A DNA stretch of 5,477 nucleotides from an uncultured Actinomycetes bacterium. GTDB taxonomy: Bacteria; Actinomycetota; Thermoleophilia; Gaiellales; F1-60-MAGs149. The position numbers were made by a program, and so were the translations under genes. Below the pieces are notes generated by a model. It ran no database searches. It was not told the origin of the DNA and saw only the letters and a list, made by a program, of their open reading frames with translations. This document shows, piece after piece, positions 1-4,949 of the stretch; position 1 is the first letter of the stretch, and each line of letters begins with the position of its first letter. Location: positions 1-5,477 of the forward strand of contig CAINDT010000119.1 of NCBI GenBank assembly GCA_903847495.1, in the 5' to 3' direction.

Positions 1-423
1 GACCATGACCACCGCCCGGTGATGATCCACCGCGCGCTGCTCGGCAGCTTCGAGCGTTTCATTGGCATCCTGATCGAGCACTACGGTGGCGCCTTCCCGC
101 TCTGGCTCGCCCCGGTGCAGGCCGTCATCCTGCCGATCTCCGATCGTCACATCCTCGCGGCGGAGATGGCGCGCGACGCGTTGCACAGCGCCGGGCTCCG
201 CGTCCAGATCGATGCGCGTGGCGAGTCGATCGGCAAGCGCATCGCCGAGGCCGAGACGCAGAAGGTTCCTGCGATGCTGGTCATCGGCGATCGTGAGGCC
301 GAGGCGGGGGCGGTGGCGCTACGTCGCCACGGTCGCGTCGACCTCGGCACACTGCCGCTCGATTCGGTGATCGACACGCTCGTCACCGAGCGCGACGCCC
401 GCGCGATCTACAGCGCCTCGTGA
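1..423 (+). CDS. thrS: Threonyl-tRNA synthetase, C-terminal fragment (5' end outside window)
   Basis: Class II aminoacyl-tRNA synthetase that charges tRNA-Thr with threonine in the cytoplasm. Only the last 140 codons are present; the frame is open from base 1 and stops at TGA 421-423. The visible part starts in class II motif 3 (RPVMIHRALLGSFERF, fragment residues 5-20), whose arginine at residue 19 is the expected ATP-binding one. The family-typical stretch GILIEHYGGAFPLWLAPVQ follows. The rest is the alpha/beta anticodon-binding domain (HGTP type), with the recognisable ESIGKRIAEAETQKVP helix, the MLVIGDREAEAG strand-turn and a final DLGTLPL element. A GTG at 19 is inside the conserved motif and is not a start. 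The C-terminus has the normal family length, so the gene looks intact at this end. It lies 163 bases upstream of infC, a common neighbour. Confidence 0.96.
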   Translation, partial: DHDHRPVMIHRALLGSFERFIGILIEHYGGAFPLWLAPVQAVILPISDRHILAAEMARDALHSAGLRVQIDARGESIGKRIAEAETQKVPAMLVIGDREAEAGAVALRRHGRVDLGTLPLDSVIDTLVTERDARAIYSAS

Positions 424-442
424 GCGTGCTCGGCGACCTGGC

Positions 443-468
443 GCACACGGCAAACGAAACGCCTGTGC
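443..468 (+). other. Potential stem-loop just after thrS
   Basis: GCACA (443-447) can pair with TGTGC (464-468), and GGC (449-451) with GCC (461-463), with C448 bulged and a nine-base A-rich loop (452-460). It begins 19 bases after the thrS stop. No run of T follows, so it is not a standard intrinsic terminator. It could protect the thrS mRNA 3' end or assist another termination mode, or be chance in GC-rich DNA. Confidence 0.3.
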
Positions 469-480
469 CACAATGGGTTT

Positions 481-523
481 CGCGGGCATGCCGTCCGCCG
501 CGTGCGTGCTACCATCGCCCGCG
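481..523 (+). other. Long-range inverted repeat in the thrS-infC gap
   Basis: CGCGGGCATG (481-490) is complementary to CATcGCCCGCG (513-523) if C516 is bulged, giving a 7-bp all-GC stem plus 3 bp, closed by a 22-base loop (491-512). The 3' arm overlaps the candidate -10 element at 510-515. It may form an RNA hairpin in transcripts reading through from thrS. No T-tract follows 523, so it does not look like an intrinsic terminator. Its function is unknown. Confidence 0.3.
507..515 (+). promoter_or_regulatory. Candidate extended -10 promoter for infC-rpmI-rplT
   Basis: TGCTACCAT contains the extended -10 TG (507-508) and a TAnnnT hexamer (TACCAT, 510-515), the pattern often seen in high-GC Gram-positive promoters. 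I see no convincing -35 box 16-18 bases upstream. Transcription would start near 521-523, giving an infC leader of about 65 bases. This is a motif match only. The operon could equally be transcribed by read-through from thrS. Confidence 0.3.
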
Positions 524-524
524 T

Positions 525-538
525 CGGTCAGTTGACCG
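525..538 (+). promoter_or_regulatory. Perfect-arm palindrome CGGTCA-GT-TGACCG, possible operator or leader hairpin
   Basis: Two perfect six-base arms (525-530 and 533-538) flank a two-base centre. As DNA it has the size and symmetry of a repressor half-site pair and sits right at or after the predicted start of transcription. As RNA it could form a 5-bp stem with an AGTT loop. No binding protein can be named from the sequence. The embedded TTGACC (532-537) resembles a -35 box, but no good -10 follows at the right distance. Confidence 0.35.
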
Positions 539-566
539 CCAATCCACCGAACGGAGCACATCACCC

Positions 567-590
567 TTGCACACGGAGCATCAGTCTTGA
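567..590 (+). CDS. Possible seven-codon leader frame upstream of infC
   Basis: TTG at 567 opens a frame reading M-H-T-E-H-Q-S and stopping at TGA 588-590. A GGAG Shine-Dalgarno core (553-556) lies 10 bases ahead. Its stop interlocks with the TTG start of infC (TTGA, 587-590), the arrangement expected for translational coupling. Two of the seven codons are histidine, which is too few to suggest classical attenuation. It is too short to judge by coding statistics and may be chance. Confidence 0.2.
   Translation: MHTEHQS
575..578 (+). promoter_or_regulatory. Ribosome binding site deciding the infC start
   Basis: GGAG lies eight bases before the TTG at 587, an ideal spacing, and supports that codon as the infC start. 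An in-frame ATC at 560 has GGAG (553-556) only three bases ahead, which is too close, so it is less likely, although infC genes in other bacteria do use non-NTG starts. Confidence 0.6.
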
Positions 591-1243
591 GGCCACGCCG
601 CGGATACGACAGGCCCCCCGAGGAGCCGCGTACCCGCATCAACGAGGCCATTCGTGTACCGCAGGTGCGCCTGATTGGCGCAGATGGTGAGCAGATCGGG
701 GTCAAGGACCGCGACGACGCACTCGAGTTCGCCTGGAACCAGAACCTCGACCTCGTCGAGGTCGCCGCCGACGCGCGCCCGCCCGTCTGCCGCGTGATGG
801 ACTACTCGAAGTACAAGTACGAGCAGGAGCAGAAGGCGAAGCTGGCGCGCAAGCACCAGAACGTCATCGTGATCAAGGAGATCAAGCTCCGCCCGAAGGT
901 CGGAGTCCACGATTACGAGACCAAGAAGGGCCATGTTGTGCGGTTCCTGAAGAACCACGACAAGGTCAAGGTCACGATCATGTTCCGCGGACGCGAGATG
1001 ACGCACCCCGAAAAGGGGCGCGAATTGCTGCTTCGTCTGGCCGAGGATCTCAAGGAAATCGCGGTCATCGAGTCGGAACCGCTGCAAGATGGACGAAATA
1101 TGGTCATGATGTTGGCTCCGTCGAAGCAACTCCTCAAGGAGGACGCTGCGGAGGCGGCCGCCAAGGACCCCGATGGGGCTCCGGAAGCGGAAGTCGAAGA
1201 GGCTCCCACCGCGGAAGCCGAAGAGCCTGCGACGACCTCGTAG
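587..1243 (+). CDS. infC: Translation initiation factor IF-3
   Basis: IF3 binds the 30S subunit, keeps it apart from 50S and checks the start codon and initiator tRNA. The 218-residue product has the N-terminal domain at about 16-85 (RTRINEAIRVPQVRLIG, then LDLVEVAADARPPVCRVMDY), a charged linker helix at about 76-92, and the C-terminal domain at about 93-180 (KEIKLRP, HDYETKKGHVVRFL, VTIMFRGREMTHPE, QDGRNMVMMLAP). These are all strong family signatures. Start: TTG at 587, the only in-frame NTG start close before the conserved region. Rare start codons are typical of infC and linked to IF3 autoregulation. The family is usually about 170-180 residues; here an acidic, Ala/Glu-rich tail (about 183-218) follows the C-terminal domain. 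rpmI begins 17 bases downstream, forming the conserved infC-rpmI-rplT operon. Confidence 0.97.
   Translation: MRPRRGYDRPPEEPRTRINEAIRVPQVRLIGADGEQIGVKDRDDALEFAWNQNLDLVEVAADARPPVCRVMDYSKYKYEQEQKAKLARKHQNVIVIKEIKLRPKVGVHDYETKKGHVVRFLKNHDKVKVTIMFRGREMTHPEKGRELLLRLAEDLKEIAVIESEPLQDGRNMVMMLAPSKQLLKEDAAEAAAKDPDGAPEAEVEEAPTAEAEEPATTS
1187..1228 (+). repeat. Imperfect 24-base-period repeat in the infC tail
   Basis: GCGGAAGTCGAAGAGGCT (1187-1204) recurs as GCGGAAGCCGAAGAGCCT (1211-1228), matching at 16 of 18 bases with a 24-base (eight-codon) offset. The copies encode AEVEEA (IF3 residues 201-206) and AEAEEP (209-214). The in-frame period suggests the acidic tail grew by a small tandem duplication. 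Similar codon choice for a low-complexity Ala/Glu stretch could also produce it. Confidence 0.5.
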
Positions 1244-1260
1244 GGACAAAAGGAACTGCA

Positions 1261-1458
1261 ATGCCGAAGGTCAAGACCAACTCCAGTGCCAAGAAGCGCA
1301 TGAAGCTGTCCAGCAAGGGCACCATCACGCGCCGCAAGGCGAATGAGGCCCACCTGCGCGGGAAGATGACGGCCAAGCGCCGCCGCCAGCTCAGCCAGGA
1401 TCAGCCCATGGCCAAGGCCGACTACCCGGAGGCGCTGCGCCTCCTCGGAAAGCGATAG
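1261..1458 (+). CDS. rpmI: 50S ribosomal protein L35 (bL35)
   Basis: Small, very basic protein of the large ribosomal subunit that packs against 23S rRNA. The 65 residues match the family's usual 64-66. They show the typical MPKVKTNSSAKKRMKLS opening (MPKxKTxxxAkKRfk), the GTITRRKANEAH core (GKIkRrkAnxxH), a K/R-rich middle (KMTAKRRRQL) and the end of the family (KADYPEALRLLGKR). ATG at 1261 has AGGA (1251-1254) six bases ahead. It sits 17 bases after infC and 9 bases before rplT, which is the standard operon order. In other bacteria L20 represses this unit by binding its mRNA; I cannot identify an L20 site here. Confidence 0.96.
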   Translation: MPKVKTNSSAKKRMKLSSKGTITRRKANEAHLRGKMTAKRRRQLSQDQPMAKADYPEALRLLGKR

Positions 1459-1467
1459 GGTTCAGGC

Positions 1468-1827
1468 ATGACTCGCGTCAAGCGTTCCGTCCATGCGCAG
1501 AAGAAGCGCCGCAAGGTCCTCGAGGAGGCGTCCGGCTACTGGGGCTTGAAGTCCAAGCTCTACCGCCAGGCCAAGATGCAGGTTGCCCGCTCGGGCAACT
1601 ACGCCTACCGCGACCGCCGCGTCCGCAAGCGCGACTTCCGCTCGCTCTGGATCGTCCGCATCAATGCGGGCGCCCGCCAGCACGAGCTCTCGTACTCGCA
1701 GTTCATGCACGGCCTCAAGCTGGCTGGCGTGACGGCGGATCGCAAGATCCTCGCGGATCTCGCGCTCAACGAGCCCGCCACGTTCGGCGCTCTCGCCGAG
1801 CAGGCAAAGTCCGCGCTCGCCTCGTAG
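1468..1827 (+). CDS. rplT: 50S ribosomal protein L20 (bL20)
   Basis: Large-subunit protein that binds 23S rRNA early in 50S assembly and, in well-studied species, represses its own operon. The 119 residues equal the usual length. The basic N-terminal arm (TRVKRSVHAQKKRRKVLEEASGY) inserts into rRNA. The signature RDRRVRKRDFRSLWIVRINA spans about residues 49-68, and the globular C-terminal part has LSYSQFMHGLKLAGV and DRKILADLAL. ATG at 1468 has AGGG (1457-1460) seven bases ahead, overlapping the rpmI stop codon. The gene for an RNA methyltransferase follows after 12 bases. Confidence 0.97.
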   Translation: MTRVKRSVHAQKKRRKVLEEASGYWGLKSKLYRQAKMQVARSGNYAYRDRRVRKRDFRSLWIVRINAGARQHELSYSQFMHGLKLAGVTADRKILADLALNEPATFGALAEQAKSALAS

Positions 1828-1839
1828 GCAGCGCTTCTG

Positions 1840-2592
1840 ATGGACATCATCCGCAGCACGCGGAATCCGCGGCTGCAGCGCGTGCGCTCGCTTACGCGCA
1901 CCGCCGCGCGTCGTGACGCCGGCGTGTTCGCCATCGAGGGCGAGGATCTCGTGGACGCCGCACTGCGCGCCGGCTGCGTCTTCGAAGACCTGCTCGTCCG
2001 CGAGGAGACCCCGTCGCCGCAGGGGGCAGGGCTGACACCCGCCGTCGTCCAGGGTGACGTCCTCGATGCGGTGTCCGCGCTCGGGTCTGGCTCGCGCCAG
2101 ATCGGCGTGGTGCGCATCGACTCCCTGCCGCAAGCTCCCGCGGCGCTGACCGGACTCGGGCTCGCGCTGTGCGGCGTGGGTGATCCAGGCAACGTCGGTA
2201 CGCTGCTGCGCTCCGCGGCCGCGTTCGACGCAGATGTCGTGGTGCTTGGCGCACCGGCGGCGGACCCGACGGCGCCCAAGGCCATACGTGCGGCGATGGG
2301 CGCGACCTTCACCGTGCCAACACTTGCGGCCGCCGATGTCGCCAACGCCTACCCCGACGTGCGCCTCGTGGCTCTCGATGGTCACGGCGACACGGATGTC
2401 GCGGAGGTGGACTTCAGCGGTCCGGTCCTGCTCGCGCTCGGAGCGGAGCGGGAAGGATTGCCCGCCTCGGTGCGGAAGCGGGCGGACGTGATCTGCCGCA
2501 TTCCGCAATCCGCGCGCGCCGAGTCGTTGAATGTCGCCGCCGCCGGGGCGATTGCGCTGGCGCTTGCCTTCCGGAGTCGCGGCGATGGCTGA
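1840..2592 (+). CDS. SpoU/TrmH-family RNA 2'-O-methyltransferase
   Basis: Predicted SAM-dependent enzyme that methylates a ribose 2'-OH in rRNA or tRNA. The 250 residues have the two-part layout of the RlmB/TsnR-like group. An N-terminal substrate-binding domain at about 1-100 (STRNPRLQRVRSL, then the FAIEGEDLVDAAL segment) precedes a knotted SPOUT catalytic domain at about 105-248. All three SpoU motifs are visible: motif 1 GDPGNVGTLLRSA (114-126, with N118 and R124), motif 2 LALGAEREGLP (198-208), and motif 3 IPQSARAESLNVAAAGAI (221-238). The exact RNA target cannot be read from sequence, so no symbol is given. ATG at 1840 fits the family N-terminus, but its Shine-Dalgarno is weak. Position after rplT is common for this family and supports ribosome modification. 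Confidence 0.93.
   Translation: MDIIRSTRNPRLQRVRSLTRTAARRDAGVFAIEGEDLVDAALRAGCVFEDLLVREETPSPQGAGLTPAVVQGDVLDAVSALGSGSRQIGVVRIDSLPQAPAALTGLGLALCGVGDPGNVGTLLRSAAAFDADVVVLGAPAADPTAPKAIRAAMGATFTVPTLAAADVANAYPDVRLVALDGHGDTDVAEVDFSGPVLLALGAEREGLPASVRKRADVICRIPQSARAESLNVAAAGAIALALAFRSRGDG
2573..2576 (+). promoter_or_regulatory. Ribosome binding site deciding the aldolase start
   Basis: GGAG inside the end of the methyltransferase gene lies eight bases before ATG 2585. This favours 2585 over the second ATG at 2594 and over an upstream GTG at 2531, whose extra residues do not resemble the family. Confidence 0.6.
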
Positions 2593-3592
2593 GATGACCT
2601 TCGGCAGCGATAACCACGCGGGCATGGCGCCCGAGGTGCTCGAGGCGCTCGCAGCGGCCAACGTCGGCCACGCGTCGGGCTACGGCGCCGACGCGTGGAC
2701 CGAGCGGGCAGAGGTGCGCCTCCGTGATGCCTTCGGCGACGCCGCCTTCGCGCTCTGTCTCACGGGGACAGGGTCGAACGTCGTCGCGCTATCGCTCGCG
2801 CTCCGCGGCTGGGAGTGCGTGCTGGCCGCGAAGGGCGCGCATATCGATCTGGATGAGGCCGGTGCGCCCGAACGCATCACGGGTTCGAAGATCGAGACGA
2901 TCGCCACGCCGGACGGGCGCCTCACGCCCGCGCTGCTCGACGGCGCGCTGCGTGCGAAGGAGCAGCACCATGTCGTCCAGCGCGTCGTGAGCATCACGCA
3001 GTCCACCGAGTGCGGCACGGCCTACACGCCGGCGGCGGTGCAGGAGATCGCGGACTGGGCCCACGAGCGCGACATGCTGCTGCATGTCGACGGCGCGCGG
3101 CTCTGCAACGCGGCGGTCCACAATGGCTGCGGGCTCGGGGAGGTCGCGCCGGGTGCCGACATCATCTCGTTCGGTCTCACGAAGAACGGTGCGATGGGCG
3201 CCGAGGTCGTCGTTGCGCGCAACTCCGCGCTCCGCGGCCCGATTCAGAACGCCCGCAAGCAGGCTACGCAGCTGCAGTCGAAGATGCGCTTCGTGGCGGC
3301 GCAGGTGGACGCCCTGCTGACCGACGATCGCTGGCGTCTGCACGCCGCCAACGCCAACACCATGGCCGCGCGCCTCGCCGCCGGTATCGCGGATGCTCCG
3401 GGTGTCTCGATCGAGTACCCGGTTGAGGCCAATGCAGTGTTCGCCGCATTGCCCGCCGAGCGCATCCATGCGCTCTCAGCAAAGCACCACTTCTACATCT
3501 GGGACGCCCCGCGCAACGTGGCGCGCCTGATGACCGCGTGGGACACCACACCCGCCGACGTCGACCTGCTTGTTGCCGATATCGTCGGCTAG
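2585..3592 (+). CDS. Low-specificity L-threonine aldolase (PLP enzyme)
   Basis: Predicted to cleave L-threonine or L-allo-threonine to glycine and acetaldehyde, using pyridoxal phosphate. The 335 residues match the usual length of the fold-type I, COG2008-like family. The protein opens with FGSDNHAGMAPEVLEAL. TGTGSN (60-65) is the phosphate-binding turn, H86 in GAHIDLDEAGAPE is the histidine expected to stack on PLP, and D169 and R172 in HVDGAR are the cofactor-contacting residues. K200 in SFGLTKNGAMGAE is the predicted Schiff-base lysine. The QSTECGTAYTP segment and the QLQSKMRF and PVEANAVF motifs recall the Pseudomonas-type low-specificity enzyme. In that type, as I recall it, the lysine motif reads FGGTKNG; here it is FGLTKNG. 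The start overlaps the upstream methyltransferase by eight bases, indicating co-transcription. Related activities (beta-elimination, allo-threonine or phenylserine cleavage) are possible. Confidence 0.9.
   Translation: MAEMTFGSDNHAGMAPEVLEALAAANVGHASGYGADAWTERAEVRLRDAFGDAAFALCLTGTGSNVVALSLALRGWECVLAAKGAHIDLDEAGAPERITGSKIETIATPDGRLTPALLDGALRAKEQHHVVQRVVSITQSTECGTAYTPAAVQEIADWAHERDMLLHVDGARLCNAAVHNGCGLGEVAPGADIISFGLTKNGAMGAEVVVARNSALRGPIQNARKQATQLQSKMRFVAAQVDALLTDDRWRLHAANANTMAARLAAGIADAPGVSIEYPVEANAVFAALPAERIHALSAKHHFYIWDAPRNVARLMTAWDTTPADVDLLVADIVG
3589..3592. other. Interlocked convergent stop codons (CTAG)
   Basis: The plus-strand aldolase stops with TAG at 3590-3592 and the minus-strand methyltransferase stops with TAG at 3591-3589, sharing one palindromic CTAG. 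Only short dyads surround it: CGGC-TAG-GCCG (3586-3596) and GCCGA/TCGGC (3575-3589). Neither is followed by a T-run, so no intrinsic terminator is evident. Confidence 0.9.
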
Positions 3593-4308
3593 GCCGGCTG
3601 GGCGATGACCACGAGGTCGCCGGTGCCATCACCGCGCACCTGCTCGCCGTCGAAGCCGCCCCAGGTGGTGATCACCTCGAAGCCCGCCTCTTCGACGAGT
3701 TCGAGCCAGCGCTTGGCGGGCAGCGGGTGGAGGATCAACGTGGTCGTGCGACCGCGCATCTCCACCTCGACGTGCGTGGTGCCGTCGGTGCGGTGCCAGT
3801 CGGCGCGCTCCTTGGCGCCCGAGTCGCGGTGATGCCAGATGCCCTGCGTCGCCTGCACGTCGGCCGGCGTGGGGCTGAAGACGTCGAACGCCAGGTAGCC
3901 GTTGGGCGTGAGCAGCGTGTGGACGGCACGGAGAGCCGCGAGGCGCTCGTCGTCATCGGCGAGGTGCAACAGGCTGCGGAACGGGATCAGCACGCGGTCG
4001 TACGTCCCCTCAACACCGGGTGACGTCAGGTCGCCAACGTGGATGTCGATGCGCTCGGTGACGCCGGCCTCAGCCGCCTTGGTGCGCAGGAGGTCGAGCA
4101 TGGCCTCGGAGCGGTCGATGGCGATCACGTCATAGCCCGACAGCGCCAACGGGATCGCGATGCGCCCGGTGCCGGCGGCGAGCTCGACCACGGTGGTCCC
4201 GGTGCCCAGGGCCATGCCGACGTAGAAGCCGATGTCCTCCTGGACCTCGAGGCACCACGCGTCGTAGATCTCGCTGATGCCCGCGTACTGGTCGGGGGCC
4301 TCGCTCAC
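3589..4308 (-). CDS. Class I SAM-dependent methyltransferase, substrate unknown
   Basis: The 239-residue predicted soluble enzyme has a Rossmann-like methyltransferase core. Motif I VVELAAGTGRIAIPLA (40-55) carries the glycine-rich SAM loop. The acidic end of the next strand is D65 in VIAIDRSEAML, and GDLTS (92-96) matches the adenine-contacting region. YDRVLIPFRSLLHL (103-116) and a LTPNGYLAFDVFSP segment follow. The C-terminal half (WHRTDGTTHVEVEMRGRTTT, ELVEEAGFEVI) resembles small-molecule methyltransferases of the Methyltransf_11/25 type, but nothing fixes the substrate. The start is GTG at 4308, fused to the hisIE stop as GTGA; no strong separate ribosome binding site is seen, so translation probably depends on hisIE. 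A longer in-frame reading reaches back to 4830, but its first 174 codons are the hisIE gene in another frame. The his linkage may be functional or only positional. Confidence 0.88.
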   Translation of the reverse strand: MSEAPDQYAGISEIYDAWCLEVQEDIGFYVGMALGTGTTVVELAAGTGRIAIPLALSGYDVIAIDRSEAMLDLLRTKAAEAGVTERIDIHVGDLTSPGVEGTYDRVLIPFRSLLHLADDDERLAALRAVHTLLTPNGYLAFDVFSPTPADVQATQGIWHHRDSGAKERADWHRTDGTTHVEVEMRGRTTTLILHPLPAKRWLELVEEAGFEVITTWGGFDGEQVRGDGTGDLVVIAQPA

Positions 4309-4949
4309 GCGGGATCTCGCAGCCAGCGCGGCGGCAGGCCCTCGCGCTGCGCGAGCACGTCGAGCACGCGGAGCGGATCGACACCGTCGCGGGCGAGGAG
4401 CGCAAGCAGATGGAAGAGCACGTCGGCGGCCTCCTCGACCTGATGGTCGGAGCCAGGCTCGGCGTCGAGTACCTCGGCCGACTCCTCGGCAACCTTGCCG
4501 GCGGCCAGCGAGCGATCCGACCCGAGCAGACGCGCAACGTAGGACGTCTCCGGGTCGGCGCCGCGGCGCGATGCGATGGTGCCCGCCAGACGCGTCAGCA
4601 GCGGACCAGCATCGTCGCCCCAGCAGGTCCGCGCGCCGGTGTGACACGCAGGACCGGCGGGGGCGACCATCACGAGCAACGCGTCCTGGTCGCAGTCGAG
4701 CAGCACGTCTTGCACGGTCAGCACGTTGCCGCTGGTCGCGCCCTTCTCCCACAGCTCCTGGCGGGAGCGCGACCAGAACCAGGCGTGCCGGGTGGTGAGC
4801 GTGCGCGCGAGTGCGTCGGCGTTCATCCATGCCAGCATCAGCACAGAACCATCGACCGCGTCTTGGCAGATCGCGGGGATCAGGCCGAGCGCATCGAAGC
4901 GGGGCTCGCCCGTGAGCGTCAGCGCATCGGCAGGTGGCGTTCCCGACAT
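4305..4949 (-). CDS. hisIE: Bifunctional phosphoribosyl-AMP cyclohydrolase / phosphoribosyl-ATP pyrophosphatase
   Basis: Catalyses steps 3 and 2 of histidine synthesis: HisE removes pyrophosphate from PR-ATP, and HisI opens the adenine ring of PR-AMP. The 214 residues are close to the E. coli fusion. The HisI domain (about 17-112) has HAWFWSRSRQELWEKGATSGN (55-75), the magnesium-site DCDQD (D85, D87, D89) and zinc cysteines C86, C102 and C109, with the same 16- and 7-residue spacing as known HisI. The HisE domain (about 116-205) shows SYVARLL, KVAEESAEV (152-160) and EEAADVLFHLL (172-182), the helical motif that binds metal and substrate. Both active sites look complete. ATG at 4949 has a full Shine-Dalgarno ahead and overlaps hisF by 31 bases. 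Streptomyces and Mycobacterium carry hisI and hisE as separate genes, so the fusion is a lineage clue. Confidence 0.96.
   Translation of the reverse strand: MSGTPPADALTLTGEPRFDALGLIPAICQDAVDGSVLMLAWMNADALARTLTTRHAWFWSRSRQELWEKGATSGNVLTVQDVLLDCDQDALLVMVAPAGPACHTGARTCWGDDAGPLLTRLAGTIASRRGADPETSYVARLLGSDRSLAAGKVAEESAEVLDAEPGSDHQVEEAADVLFHLLALLARDGVDPLRVLDVLAQREGLPPRWLRDPA

Noticed and set aside
532..537. TTGACC as a -35 promoter box
   Set aside because: No TAnnnT-like -10 lies 16-18 bases downstream (the region reads AGCACAT), and the hexamer is part of the palindrome at 525-538.
560..562. ATC as an alternative rare start for infC
   Set aside because: It is in frame, but GGAG is only three bases upstream. 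TTG at 587 has an eight-base spacing and fits family length better.
581..1261. 226-codon minus-strand frame opposite infC
   Set aside because: It mirrors infC codons (Leu/Arg/Asp-rich shadow) and has no plausible independent protein character.
1462..2661. 399-codon open frame on the minus strand opposite rplT and the RNA methyltransferase
   Set aside because: It lies antisense to two well-supported genes, is rich in Arg/Ala/His, and shows no domain I recognise. Long antisense frames are usual in high-GC DNA.
3575..3600. Bidirectional terminator at the convergent junction
   Set aside because: Only 4-5-bp dyads are present, and no T-run flanks them on either strand.
4309..4830. Possible 174-residue N-terminal extension of the methyltransferase
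   Set aside because: The extension is hisIE read in another frame, is Arg-rich and low in complexity, and ends at the GTGA junction where the recognisable methyltransferase sequence begins.
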